This document shows, piece by piece, positions 46,791-58,938 of a stretch of DNA of 64,000 nucleotides; position 1 is the first letter of the stretch, and each line of letters begins with the position of its first letter. The DNA lies in NCBI GenBank assembly GCA_001643675.2, contig LSRY02000020.1, forward strand, positions 377,001-441,000. Direction: 5' to 3'. Below the pieces are notes generated by a model. That model was not told the origin of the DNA and searched no databases. It saw only the letters and a list, made by a program, of their open reading frames with translations. The translations under genes were made by a program, and so were the position numbers. This DNA is from Monocercomonoides exilis. Lineage: Eukaryota; Preaxostyla; Oxymonadida; Polymastigidae.

Positions 46791-48158
46791 AATCTTAATG
46801 AAAAATTAATCATAATTCATTGATTAATCATGAATATTTGAAAAAATATATTGATATCTGAAAAGGTGATAAAAACGGATTTGGTTAAAAAAATTGTAGC
46901 ATCAGACACTTTGTTCTGTTTGCTTGCTTGAACATAAAAAATAACAAATACGCTTCAGAAAAATAAAATGATAACATAAAATAAATAAAATCATTTTGAT
47001 CCTGAATCAATGAATGTGTTAACCACAAAATGAAAATTTCAAACAAACTTTTAACGATATATTCATACAATTTCGATCGTTCTGATTTGTGACTTTCTCT
47101 TCTTTCAACGATGCTTCAATCTGTTGACATGAAGGTTATTTGTCTTTAATGTTATGGTTCATTGTCCCATTTAAAAATAGATATTTCAATAAGAAATAAC
47201 TTCAAAAACAATTTCAATTCTATCGTATCACTGTTTCAAAATTTTGAAGGGAAAGTCAATGCAGAAGAGAAATAATGTTAGCAAGAGAAGTATTTTATTT
47301 AATGACAAAGTGCTTATCAAATCGCTCATCACGATAACAAAAGAATTGAATTCATTTGGTTGAGATTGCATTTCGAATTGATTTCACCAAATGCAATTAC
47401 AAATTACTAACAAAATTTAAAGAAGAGAACATTTTTTAGTGTTTTTGTTTAAAAATTTGCAAGAAAAGGTTGTTCACAAAACTTTCTTTTTTTATTCATC
47501 TGCAAATTTAAGAATTAAAAATGATTGCAATGGAATACACCACAATAAAATTTAAGAAAATATCAATAATTTAATATCCTGAAATAGATGAGCAAGATTG
47601 TTCATTAATTGTTTGAAACATATTACCGATATTATCAAAAACTCTGTTACTACTAACTTGCAAAAACAGGACAAGGAAGAGTTCTCAATTTTTGAAATAT
47701 CTGATCAAAAAATCCATTGAATACGAATGGATAAAAATTTTCAAATCAAATTTAACTGGATTTAAGAAAGAAAAGAAAAAAAATGGAATTTTTATTGTTT
47801 ATTGAGCGTTGAAGGATATGAAATATCTTGAAAGTCGTTGGAGTAGCTCTGAAGATGAAAATCACGGATATGAACGAGTTATTTTTTCATTCAAATGAAA
47901 AAAATCAACGAATGATTCTTTATAGAGTCAACAAAGGATTTTGAGAAACTGTTAAAGGTGTGGTGGAAGTTCATTGTGAATTTGACTTTGAATGATTCGA
48001 ATCAACAATTATTGATCATTAATACGTATGAAATCAATCATGGCACTTATTTCAAAGAGTGAGATGTCATTCAAATATTGGAAAATTCTTTAGAACAGAA
48101 ACAGCTATCAGTTCCATATCTTTTTTTGGATAGACGAAAGTTGGATGGAGTTTTATTT
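46791..48158. other. AT-rich spacer, no gene seen
   Basis: Only short frames (for example 47070-46885 minus, 48316-48071 minus, the latter overlapping the miniature element). No motif. Confidence 0.45.
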
Positions 48159-48398
48159 GTGTAATTTTTTTTAAAAAGTCGCAAACGTTTTATTTTCAAA
48201 TAAATCAAAAATTTCATAATTAGCTCAAATTTCTGTTTCCACTCACTAATTTTTTTCTGAATGTGTGAAATAGCATTATCCAGAAATAGATTCCATATTA
48301 GGGAGTTTTGTTGCATTTTAACAAAATTTTGAGCAAAATATGGAATTTTTGATTTATTTGATAATTAAACATTTGCGACTTTTCAAAAAGAATTACCC
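48159..48398. mobile_element. 240-bp GGGT-type miniature element, third copy
   Basis: Left end GTGTAATTTTTTTTAAAAAG then TCGCAAACG, right end inversely GGGTAATTCTTTTTGAAAAG then TCGCAAATG. Inner TTTCCACTC block as in the other copies. Flanks ATTT (48155-48158) and ATAT (48399-48402) differ by one base. The GTCGC subterminal word is shared with the 6.4-kb element. Confidence 0.78.
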
Positions 48399-50292
48399 AT
48401 ATGGAAAAAGCGTTATTTTGGAAATTGATTCAGTTATGAATTGTTTGGACATCAAACAAAATAATTGAAAATGAATTGGTTTGATTGTAACCATTCAAAG
48501 TTTATTTATTTGAAAATCATTTTTTTGGAGGATTTCAACAAATCTTCGTGAAAAATCAACTTATCGAACATGAAGGAACAAAACACATAAGCATTCTTAT
48601 TCAAGCTGCAGATCGGATGGAGAAGATAAATGATTGTGGATAAGAGATTAAATGTTGTTTTTCTGTAGCACAACTGATTATTTCAACAAACGCTGAAGCT
48701 ATCTTGTTGTTTTTCATCATCGAGATAGGGGATAAAAAGAAATCACGAAATAGTTCTATGGAGAAAAGATGGAATAAGGACAAGATGAAACAACAGGTTT
48801 AATTTTTTCGAATGGGACAGTGTTGAGGTGATTGAGGGTTGCTTGAATAATATTATGTATTGTGATGGATAGAAAGTGGATGAAGCTGGATTGACGATCA
48901 TTGACTCAAATATATCAAAAAGCTCTCTTGCATTACACATGTTAAAAAAATAAAAAAGAGTTTCATTCAACAGAAAAGATTATCTCAATAGCAATTATGA
49001 TAAAAAGAAATTTGGAGAAAGATCATCACTTATTAATGGAAAGCAGATAGAGCGATGAAGATAATAAATAGTTGAGTTAAGATCATATGTGTTATTGATA
49101 AAGTGATGCTTTTTTGTACCAATAAGGAAAGGCAGACCTTTTTCACTTTATTTTTCTTAACAAACTGAAATTATCAAACAAAATGTTCAATTTCAATGAA
49201 AGTCTCCGATCATGTTTTTGTTATTAATGTCAGCAGAAAGAAATAAAAAATTAAAAACAATCATATTTATTGAAATGAAGAATGCTGAAAACAGTCACTT
49301 TTTGAAAATATTGCTAAAAGAAACACAAAATATTCAAAAATAACATTATTTGAATTGAAAAATTAGAAATTCAGTAATTTTTCACTTTTTTTTCGACTTA
49401 ATGATCGAACATCAAAACATATATTTTCGCTTTCGTCAATTAACAAAATGAAATTAACAGCTTCATGTGATTTAGGTAATAATAATGAAATATTTGGATC
49501 GTTGAGTTAAACGAGTATCATTATTAATAACAGCTTCCACTTATTCCAATGAAACCAACATTCAATTTTCCTATGTAGGATAAACTCAAAAAATTGTTTT
49601 TTGTTATAAAATGATATTTTGAATTTCATCACCTGTTCAATTAATTTTTTGAAGAAAATACACCCAAATGAAAATGTGAAATTATAAAAACCGAAAAATT
49701 TGCATAACAGAATAAGAATCGAGCAGTTTGAAATGTTTTATTGTGATGTGAATAATGTTTTTTAAATAATGAACCCATGTGCTCAAGTTTCGTATTTTGT
49801 GCGGGTTTTTTCCCTGACTGTGAGAAGCAAGCTGTTTCATTTCTGTTTGTCTCATAAGTTCATTATCTTTTGAGGGAATAATTGGGTTAATTGTCAAAAT
49901 GCAACAATCAAAGGTTGTTGAGATTATGCAACTTTGCAAAGTTATTGAATGTGTCCACCATTATTAACACTAACTATATCCATTTTTTGAACAGAATTAA
50001 ATTATTTGTTTAACAATGAAAAGGAGTTATATTTGCTTGAATAATCAAGATATTGCTGCATTATGTATTGTTCATGGCATATTTTTATTCTTATAAAAAA
50101 ATTGACAATAACACTGAGTATTATTTAAGTTTTAATTTTATCAGAATTTTTCAATGCTCAGAATTTATATCAACTTTCATAAAAGCAAATGCAGCTTGAA
50201 CAAGTTTGAGTGAACTAAAAATTAATCAAATATTGATGGTTTGCAATTTGTTTTTCTTTATGTTTAATTAATTTTTGTGATTTTTTTTACAG
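48399..50292. other. AT-rich spacer with a lone transposon end
   Basis: At 49799-49815 TGTGCGGGTTTTTTCCCT matches the terminal block of the palindromic element at 10.9 kb; no partner end was found. Short frames only elsewhere. Immediately before 50293 a T-rich run ending ACAG looks like a splice acceptor. Confidence 0.45.
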
Positions 50293-50472
50293 CTTGACAA
50301 ATTTGTTGCAAATTTCAGAGCTCCTATTGTGAAGAAGATAGTAACGTGGTGCTGCACAACAGATTCGTTTGTGGGAGAAGAGGATATGCTGCTGAGGATT
50401 GTGAAATGCCAGAGAGAAACGATATTTGTTTTAACAATTACAGACAATCACGAGTATAACAAGAAAGGCTGA
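50293..50472 (+). pseudogene. Beta-helix surface-protein fragment
   Basis: 60 codons ending at TGA: ANFRAPIVKKIVTWCCTTDS, FVGEEDMLLRIVKCQRETIF and VLTITDNHEYNKKG. It aligns with the end of the 7.6-8.7 kb fragment (LDFRAPFVKE..., SFIGEEDLLLRVVK, ETIFVSSVAGNHG) at roughly 60 percent identity by eye. The fragment starts right after TTTTTTTTACAG, so it may be a single captured exon. A displaced frame continues RKAEDIKRLVDSTVKGF for about 30 codons. Confidence 0.65.
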
Positions 50473-50829
50473 GGATATAAAGCGTCTTGTGGATAGCACA
50501 GTGAAGGGATTCAACACAAAATTTATGCATATTTTTCTCGGATGCTGATCTGAAAGGAAGCTGTGATTGTGGGGGAATGAGTTGCAAAGAACAAGATAAT
50601 TTGCTCATTGCAATATCTTTTAGCTGTTCATGCTTATCTGAAGACAGCAATTGCTAGCAATGATGAAAATCTAATAATAACCTCAGAAAAAGTTCGGATT
50701 TGGAGCGTTTTGTTATCCTTTGAACAGAAATTTATGCATTCGTGCTGTGATGATATGCACATCCTAATGGACCACTCTTATTCTTCTTTCATGTTTGCAT
50801 CGTCCACCTTTTGACCAGTCGGCTTATCA
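50473..50829. other. Unassigned stretch next to the surface-protein fragment
   Basis: A plus-strand frame (50608-50814, 68 codons) with LLAVHAYLKTAIASNDENLI composition looks coding-like but is unrecognised; it may be further decayed surface-protein or cargo sequence. Confidence 0.3.
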
Positions 50830-51593
50830 AACTCTTTTCCAGCTAAAAGTCGTTTTCTTCTCATGTCTTTTCCATTCACCATCGTGAACTGTCTCTTGAC
50901 TGTCAGCAACTCTTCATGACTATTCTTCGAGTTCACTCAGTCACAGACCATTTCGAATTCTCAAACATAATCCTCTGCATATCCAGCTGTTTGCTTGCTC
51001 ATCGAGTTCTATCAGTGCAGAAGCTTCACATTTTAATTCCCTGACGAACGAATACCTTTATCTTTCCATTTTCATGAAATCATTTAAACTCCGTGTCACA
51101 GCTTCAGGAGATTATACACAATCAGGCTCGACTTTTCTCTATTGCCAACTGTGCACGCCAAAATCTCCTTCTTCTCATTTGTTAATAATTTGTTACGCAG
51201 ACCTCTTTTCCTCTTCTTCCTCTTCTCCTGCTCTGTTTGATCCCCACAAGTTCAAATAGCATCTGAACTCCTCTGTTCAATTATGGCTTCCCTTTCTCCA
51301 TCCTCCTCAGCTTCATCAATTCCTGCGTTCTGCCTTCTTCCACAATTTCCTCGTTCGTCATTTCCAGCTTGTTTGCTTTATTCTTTTGCGCTTAAGCAAG
51401 TCTGCTGGTTAAAGTAAAGAAATGGATAACTTCGCCTGAAACATCACAAAGCGAGGGAGCAGCGCGTTCGGCTTCTGCATGTGGAATGTGATTCTGCATG
51501 TAGGATAAGACATAAAAAACTCCATGCACACATAACCTGTTTTGCTGTGATTAGCTCCTCCATCTGCACTTTCTCTTTTTCCACTAACAAACT

Positions 51594-51637
51594 CTCCTTC
51601 TCCTTCTCCTTCTCCTTCTCCTTCTCCTTCTCCTTAT
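51594..51637. repeat. (TTCTCC)n microsatellite
   Basis: Seven or more CTCCTT-type units, encoding K-E repeats on the minus strand. Confidence 0.9.
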
Positions 51638-53199
51638 TCTTCTCCTTCACAAGTTTTATAGCTGCTTTATTCTAACTACAAATTATCGAACTTCCTCTTC
51701 CTCTGCTTGTCTCAATCGCATGCTCCAAACAATCTGAAATAGAACAAATGTCTATTAGCTTTTATGCAAAAACTCTAGGTACTCCAAACGCAAATTAATA
51801 TGCGAATCCAATCGCATATGCATACACAAAAGAAATATACTTCTCACACTCGCACACATCTCTTCCAACCTTTTTTGCAACACTCCCAAACAGATACCGC
51901 ATCTGATCCAGAAGTGAAAGTTTCTTCTCAATCAGCGCAGGAAGAGAAAATATCACTCGATGAAATTGGTTATCTCTTTATTCTTTCGAATGCCCCACCT
52001 GCTGGAACTTCGAAACTTATGCCGCGTCTTTCTCATAGTCGCAACAAGCAGAAAAAGCTGACGCTGAAACAGAAGACGAAGAAAAAGAAAAAGCAAAGTC
52101 ATTATGCACGTTCTCTTTTGCTTTCCTTAACCACATCGGAGCAACCATTGGAGCAATCGCTGATAAAGTGTGGGCAGTTGGAAAAGGCCAACGAAGTATC
52201 GCAACTTCATTGATTGAACTTCGCATATCATTATACCACCATCTCTGAATAAACTCCTCTTCTACACTGAGCTTTTTGTCTGGAGCTTTGAACGAAACCA
52301 GACACTTCGCTTTCTTTTTCTTTGCCTCTCTTCCCTCGCTAATCCCAATTTTCTGCGTTTCAGTATCAAAATCTCCTCAAACACATTCCCACATACATGT
52401 TCTCACGTAACCGATGCATAGTTACTCAGAATCTCCTTCTTGTTGCATCCTTTTGCTCCTTCTCTGCTCTGCAGTTTCTCCTCAATTTCCTTAATTGTTT
52501 TCTTCATCTCCTTCTTCCAGTCATCCGTGTGCGGTCCCAATAAAACGATTCAAATACAAAACACTGCTTTCAAAGGTGCAAAAATATGTGTGTGTTGGAA
52601 TAGCGGATTAACTCTTCCTGTTCGATATGGATGCCATAGCCCAACAATTACTCCTCTTCTCTCTTGTGCTCGAAAAACACAAAGAGCACATTGAACTTGT
52701 GTTTTGCAGCTTCCATAACTTCCTAATTCATATTTTCACCATTCCTTGCCCAATGCGGTAACAAGATCTTCAAAAACTCCAGAGCCAGATTCTTCTTCGG
52801 TGTTGAGCGTTTGCTGTTTCTCTTCCATTTCAGCCACTCCGTATACTAACTTCTCGGAAACTGTTCGTTTAGCTCGTCCTGCACTATCATAGCCTACCCA
52901 TCAGCTATCCAACTCCACATCATCCACAGGCTCTCCTTTCGGATCAATGAACAGATTGTCATCCAACATCAGTACAAAACAACCACAAACATTCTGCTTA
53001 TCTGAATAAATTCTTTCTTTTCTTCTCCCTCTTCCTCCTCTTATTATTATCACTTCTCAAAAATCAAACAATTTATCCCCCCAACTTCTTTATTGAATTT
53101 GTCTTTTTCCTCAATTATAAATAATCCATTCGCTGATATTTACAACATCTTCACAACAACAATCATTTCAACAATTTTTTTCATCGAAAAAATACACGA

Positions 53200-54110
53200 A
53201 CACACATCTGCTTCTCCTAATGCTTTATTCTTTTTTCTCGCGTATTCCAAAGTGACATATCAGGCACGCAAAGCGAGTGAAGAGCACATCATCTGTGATA
53301 GGCATCACTCTGAGGAAATCGCTGTCAATATCCTTACCTTTGCAAACTTTAGCCCACTCAGCCCAAGCGCCTCCACAACCATCGGAGTCATCGCTTCTTC
53401 CAGCATCACCTGAATCTCTTCAATTCTCTCTACATGCTCTCTGTGCGCTGTCGGATACCCGCCTTTCTCCTCATTCCCATCACCTCCATCTCTCCCTTCA
53501 TCTTCTTCTCACTTTTTGTGTCCCTTTTCTCCTTCCTCTGCCTCTTCTCGCTCCTCCAGCACCGCCAGCGCACTCGCTGCTGGTGGCAGAACCACATCCT
53601 CCATCCTTAGCACAACCACCTACAGCCCCTTCTCCACAATCTCCCCCACTTCGCACACGACAAACCTTCCGCATGTCACTTCATCATCCAGCTTCACCAC
53701 CAAATATATTAACTGAGACGATCACCATATCTGCAGTGAAGTGTCAAACAGATCGTAGATCGACGGGAACGCTTTCACATCTGCTGCTGCAAAGATCCGC
53801 TTGCTCCCCGACTTCGTGCCCACCTACTCTGCAAGCGACGGAAGCAGGTCCACCAGCGGAACTGAAAGCATCGCCGAAGGCGCCACATCGTACGCACACG
53901 CGACACCCCCATCCAATGCAACCAGCTATGTCACGCCACAACATATCCCTTGAAACTTTTGTTGCTCCCTCAGTTACGACTTCTTGTGATTTTCAAGCAC
54001 TTCAGCCGCCTCTCGATGTAGTCCATCGCTCCAGCCGAATTGTTTGAAACTGCCACCGCGGAGGTCTCCGAAGAGTCAATTGCAGGAGCTGATAGTGATG
54101 ATGAAGATAA
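53200..54110 (-). pseudogene. Cargo gene, second copy, broken
   Basis: The minus strand carries the same peptide series as 30.7-29.86 kb: CAYDVAPSAMLSVPL, VGTKSGSKRIFAAADVKAFP, IYDLFDTSLQIW, VVKLDDEVTCGRFVVCEVGE, MEDVVLPPAASALAVLEERE, AHREHVERIEEIQVMLEEAM and PMVVEALGLSGLKFAKVRIL. Several stops (for example within SLQIW-stop and KGL-stop) differ in position from those of the first copy, so the two decayed independently after duplication. The shared peptides define a real ancestral protein of unknown function. Confidence 0.55.
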
Positions 54111-54597
54111 CAATGGTTAATCAACTCCGACTGCCTTCTTCTTTGCGCTTTTTCACATCCCAAACGGAGAATATAACCTACATGCTGTTCAAGTTGAAGA
54201 TGGAGAAGAAGACAAAAGCGCTAAGAGAAAAGACGACTGCTGCGCTGCACCAGTCACAAGAAGCTTCATTTGACATCTCTAACCACGTTAACAGGCAGCT
54301 TCACTGGTGATGAATATACAACATTCACATTCTTATCAGAATGGCCAACTTGCTGAGAAAACCATATTTTTTCGTGCAATTTGAAAAGAATAAAGCATAA
54401 CACACTTCGATAATGCGTTCACACAAAATGAAAGGGAGAAAAAAAAAGCACATTTCGAGATGAAAACAAGTTGTTTGATGCAATCTTTTTAAATCTTTAT
54501 AAGAGAAAAAATTGCTTTTTGGAGTTAGTGACAAATGGAGATTTATTTTGAAAAATAATGTTTCATTCAGCAAATTTCTTGAATTTTGTTAATAATT

Positions 54598-54854
54598 GGG
54601 TGATAATTTTTGAAATCATATTTTTTCATACAAAAATTTCGGTGCAAAAATAATACAAGAATACAAATAAAAAAAAATTGAAAAGTGAAAACATTTTTTG
54701 AATACATTTTAATCTTTGATTCGGTAAAGCCATTTGTTCTCAAAAACAAATATCAAGCTTTTTCTCTTTTGAATGAAAATTTTCTTTCAAAAAACGATCA
54801 GTCTTTGAAAAATCAACACCCCGAAAAAAGATTTGATTTCAAAAATAATCACCC
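54598..54854. mobile_element. 257-bp GGGT-type miniature element with AATT duplication
   Basis: Ends GGGTGATAATTTTTGAAATC and, inversely, GGGTGATTATTTTTGAAATC. AATT on both sides (54594-54597, 54855-54858). The paralogous locus in the 6.4-kb element has a single AATT (30942-30945) in matching flanks and no insertion. Confidence 0.88.
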
Positions 54855-55319
54855 AATTGCTTTTTGAAAACTTCATTTTGAATATTTTTCGAACACAATG
54901 AGTGTTGTTTTGACGAATTTTTCATGATTGACAATTTCTTATAAAAAAACAAGAATTCAAACAAATCAATTTTATACATCTTTCAACAAAAGAAAAATAA
55001 AAAGCTTTGCAGACATCCTAAAATTTTGAATGAATATTCTAACAGGTGAAATGAAATTCTTGAAATCATAACTAATTTTTCATTTGATTCAAATAGCTCG
55101 AAAGCAGAAGCTAACAAAAGTATATTCTATTTCATTATTAACGTTCTGTATGTTATCATCAGATTCTTAAAACACTTCTCAATAATTAGCTCAGAAAACA
55201 ACAATATTAAAACTCAATAAAACAATAATGGGAATGGAATGATCAACTCTTTTTGATCATATGTGATCTTTTGTGGGACAGAATTAAACTCGAGAAACTA
55301 TTCAAAAAAATTAAACCAT

Positions 55320-55547
55320 ATCTTTCAGTGGAATTCTTTGGAATTCATTATTATAAGTATCTGCGTCACATTTCTTCTGACGTGAACATTTTTGAGGTGA
55401 CGTGACATGATTGAAAAATGACATTCACTCATATAAAAAACATATTAAAAAAACAAGAAATGCAAAGAAAACCTGATATTCTTTTGTAAGCCTAAGTGAC
55501 GCGAAGAGAAAATTTTGTCACGTCCGTCGCCAAATTTCCACTTCATG

Positions 55548-55579
<32 letters not shown>

Positions 55580-56095
55580 AAAAAAAAAAAAAAAAAATTA
55601 ATTATTATGAAAAGCAATAGTTTTATGAAATATGTGAAAAAGGATAAATTTAACATGTTTTTGAAAGTTGTCATTTGATCAATATGTCCCACAATAATGA
55701 GATTGTTTCAAACAAATTAAATCATTCTTTTGTATTATTCAAAAATAAGACACAAAATCTCGATGGAATGAATGAACAATGGTATGATCATGAAGTTTTT
55801 TTGATTGCATTGTTTCAAAACATATCTTTCAACTTTTTTGTTCAATAAAATAAATAACAGCTGAGTTATCTTCCATTTGTTATGAAATCGTGAAAACTCG
55901 GAAATTGAGCACCACATGATAATGTTGTTGTGTGAAGTTGTAGATACTATTGGTTTTTTGTTCATTGCAATTGATTTTTTCAATTTTATCGTAGAAATGC
56001 TTTTTGAACTGGAAGATTGCGACGAGGAAGATCATAAACAGAAAATCGAAAAATGAATGAAACAATTGCAAAATGAATAAAAAAGAATAGAAATC
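55320..56095. other. AT-rich spacer with a poly-A tract
   Basis: An almost pure A run occupies about 55547-55597. A minus-strand frame of 82 codons (55983-55735) is unassigned. No gene seen. Confidence 0.5.
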
Positions 56096-56656
56096 AATAT
56101 GGGTTATTATTTTTCATATCGTAACTTTGTTCGAAGAAAGATCTTTTTTTTCATAATTGTGGTATGAGCAATTAAAAGCTCAAATATGTGTTAATAAGTG
56201 AAATGTGAATGAAGTGTGAAGGAATTATTGAAAAATAAGTGAAATTGAGAAAATCTTGAAAATACCATTATAACATTTAATTTTTTAGTTTTTATTTATA
56301 TCAAAATTATGTTGCATAACATCTCCCTTCAAGCTCAGTTATTGAATATTTTTGATTAATATTTGAGTATGATTTAATGATTTAACTTTTTTACATGATT
56401 TGTATGAACTATCATCAAAAAATGAATGAATGATTGATTTATATAATTTTTAGTGAAATTATGAGGTTTATAAATTTATGTATTGTTATTTAAAACTTTA
56501 TTAATGTTATGGAAGAACATTTTATTTAGGACGAATCGAGAGGTTAAAGAGAAGCAATGAAACTTGAAAAGGGATTAAAAACGAAAATGATGTTAATGGA
56601 CTTTCTGATGGAAGTGACATAATTCCAAAGAAGAATGTGAATAAAGGAAAAAAATT

Positions 56657-57260
56657 GTGATTTATATTATCTATTTGATGTTTGCCTCATTATTTTTTAT
56701 TTATTTATTTATTTGGTTGTTGATTTATATGTTGATTTGTATGTTGATTTGTATGTTTGTTTGTTTTGTTTGCATTATGCAAGAAATGGGAGGAGGAATT
56801 GGGAGGCTGAAATGGAGGTTGGTGTGGTTGCAAGATTTTTGATTGCAGGGCAGTGGCAAGAAAGAGATGTTGATGAAGAAGGAAAGTTGAATGAGAAATG
56901 GAGAAGGTGGCAAAGTTGAATTAAATTCCTGTTTAAATGATGAATTCGCCAACAGATTCTGTGAGGCGTTGTAGCGGCAAGAAGAGGAGAGAAGAGGGAA
57001 AAGGAGGAATGTGTTGTGTGAGAGAGCGATGGAAAGGAGGAGCTTTGGAAGGATGGTTGCAAAGGAATGGAGGAGCTGTGAAGCATGCGGACTTAATTCC
57101 GAAGAGACAAAACAGGCGATGCTACCACGTTCGTTGATGCCTTTATCTTCATCGCCATCGTATTATTCTTCTTCTCTTTCTTCCTCTTCTTCCTTCTTTT
57201 TCTTCCTCTTCTTCCTCTTCTTCCTCTTCTTTCTCTTCTTTCTCTTCCTCTTCCTCTTCA
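56657..57260 (+). other. TTTA/TTGATTTATATG tandem-like repeat, then purine-rich and C/T-rich coding-like stretch
   Basis: 56697-56765 is a TTTA-type microsatellite grading into GTTGATTTRTAT units. 56780-57120 has protein-like composition in several plus-strand frames but no motif. 57165-57260 is a (TTCCTC)-type tract immediately before the phosphatase frame. Confidence 0.4.
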
Positions 57261-57821
57261 TTGCCTCCCGATCCCCGCACCACCCAAAGCACTCCTTCCT
57301 ATTCCCCCGTTGCATCCCCTTCTGCTCCTCCTGTCAAAAAGCGCCTTCTCATCCTCGACCTCCGCCCGAAACTGAACGCCGTAGGCCAGTCATTCATCTC
57401 TGGTGGTTACGAATCCGAGTCCAACTATCTCTTTGCGGAGTGCCGAAACTTTGCAATCCCCAACCTCCATTCCATGCGCACGTGCATGTGCTCTATGCGT
57501 GCTGCGTGTGTGGCGTGGGCACAACGCGAGATCGATGCCGAGGTCTTCTATGCTCTGTTACAGCTATCACGCTGGCTGGAGAACATTCAGGTGCTCCTTC
57601 TTTCTGCACTCGAACTCGCACAAGCAGTTCAAGGCGGGTGGAATGTGCTTGCTCACTGCGCTGATGGCTGGGACAGGACACTCACCATCACTTCACTCGC
57701 ATTCTTGCTGCTGGATCCATTCTCCAGGACGATTGCTGGCTTTTCGACGCTTGTGAAGAAGGAGCGGATGCACTTTGGGTATCAGTTTGTGACGAGGTAC
57801 GGAAACAGGCAGAGATGGTAG
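57261..57821 (+). pseudogene. Myotubularin-family phosphatase domain fragment
   Basis: After a Ser/Pro-rich start the frame reads LLILDLRPKLNAVGQSFISG, the D-A-R-P-K-x-N-A strand of myotubularins. Next come GGYESESNYLFAE and NLHSMR (compare GGYE...NY and NIHVMR), RWLENIQVLLLSA and the P-loop HCADGWDRTLTITSLAFLLL, which retains the C-x5-R signature with D-G-W-D. LDPFSRTIAGFSTLVKKE and FGYQFVTRYGN complete the core; a TAG ends it at 57821. Active family members dephosphorylate PI3P and PI(3,5)P2 on endosomal membranes. Here the N-terminal GRAM/PH region and the end of the phosphatase domain are missing (about 160 of the usual 350-plus residues), and the frame starts in low-complexity DNA. It lies inside a transposon, so it is best read as a captured fragment, possibly still translatable. 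Less AT-rich than its surroundings. Confidence 0.82.
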
Positions 57822-58029
57822 CCGATAGGAGAATGAAGAAGTTATTATGTGTACAAGCACACTTCCAACGGAAGAGCTGGAGGAGGCAGAACAGGAGAGC
57901 ATTGCAACAACGGAAGTGGTAATACTGCTGATGGTGGTGGTGGTAGTGGTGGTGGCGGAGGATTGAAGGGAAATACAAGTAAAATTATGTAGCATGGCTC
58001 TGCTTTACCGTCTTCCGCACATCCAGTAT

Positions 58030-58938
58030 CTTTCACGCCTGCCTTTCCTGCTTCTCAAATCTCTTCTTTTTCTTCTTCTTTTTCTTCTGCATTTGACAAA
58101 CCGCATTCTTCGTTAACTTCATCATTTCCTTCTCCAACCACTTCTTCTTCTCCAATCTTTTCTCCAAATGCTTCTCATTTTTCTCTGCAAGCCTCTTCTC
58201 CTTCAGCCATTTCTTCTTTTTCTTCTGCTTCTTCTGCTTCTTCTTCTGTTTCTTCTTCTGATGCAGCTAGTGTCAAATCAGCAGAGCACAAGTTATTCAG
58301 AAAGAGGGCAATTTAGCCGCCTGCAAGATGCTTCTGTCCCATCTGTTGAACCTCGCTCGCTTCCTCTCTCTCCTTCCTCCACCTCTTCCACTTCTTCTCT
58401 TCACTCCTCCTCGGCTCATTATCAGTCTGGTCTTTCCTCTCCTTCACAGTCTCCTTCTCCTTCTCCTTCTCCTTCTCCTGTTTCTTCCACTCCTTCCTCT
58501 TCACATCTCTTCGCATGCTCTCTTTCCAGCACTTCTCCTTATGTCACTCCCACTCAGTTCGCTGTCCGTCTCTCGACACCTCCAACAAGCTCTTCGTTCT
58601 CTTCCTGTTTGTCCAGCAATGAATTGTCTGCTTCAACACATCCTTTAACAATGTCATCGCATTATCCTCCGCGGAATACTCAAGCTGAGCCTGTTTCTTT
58701 CTCTTTGTCCTTCGCTTCTTCTTTTGCTCCATCTTCAACACCTTCTTTTTCTTCTTCTTTAATGTCAGCTTCAATTCAGGTTCAATCTCAGTCTCAGTCT
58801 CAGTCTCAATCTCATATTTCTTCAACAGATACAACTTCTCTTTCTTCTTTTCAATTGCATCCTTTTTCTGAAGCACTGAATGCAGTTTCTCCTCAACAGT
58901 TACCGAAAACACCTGAACATTCACAGCTTTTCAATTAA
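58030..58938 (+). CDS. Ser/Pro-rich frame over a C/T tract (or Lys/Glu-rich on the minus strand), doubtful
   Basis: A 256-codon plus-strand frame (58168-58938) is mostly Ser, Pro and Leu, ending TPEHSQLFN. The minus strand of the same DNA reads Lys/Glu-rich helices with mixed peptides (58924-58544: VQVFSVTVEEKLHSVLQKKD, later DNAMTLLKDVLKQTIHCWTN). The mixed peptides look more natural on the minus strand, so the captured gene may have run that way. Contains (CAGTCT)n at about 58788-58812 and (CTCCTT)n at about 58448-58476. Confidence 0.3.

Larger units (their letters stand above)
50830..55319. mobile_element. Older second copy of the 6.4-kb element (right part), left end unclear
   Basis: From about 52.7 kb to 55.32 kb the sequence aligns, in order and orientation, with 29.3-31.41 kb: minus-strand cargo peptides, then AT-rich subterminal DNA, then GGAATGATCAAC and a degraded terminus TTAAACC followed by ATAT at 55319-55323. 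50.83-52.7 kb has the same less AT-rich, minus-strand Lys/Glu-rich character (for example at 51650-51444) but a weaker match. The 257-bp insertion at 54598-54854 is absent from the other copy. The left terminus was not found. Confidence 0.6.

Noticed and set aside
53277-54047. 256-codon plus-strand open frame
   Set aside because: The minus strand carries peptides conserved with 30 kb, while this frame is not conserved in the other copy.
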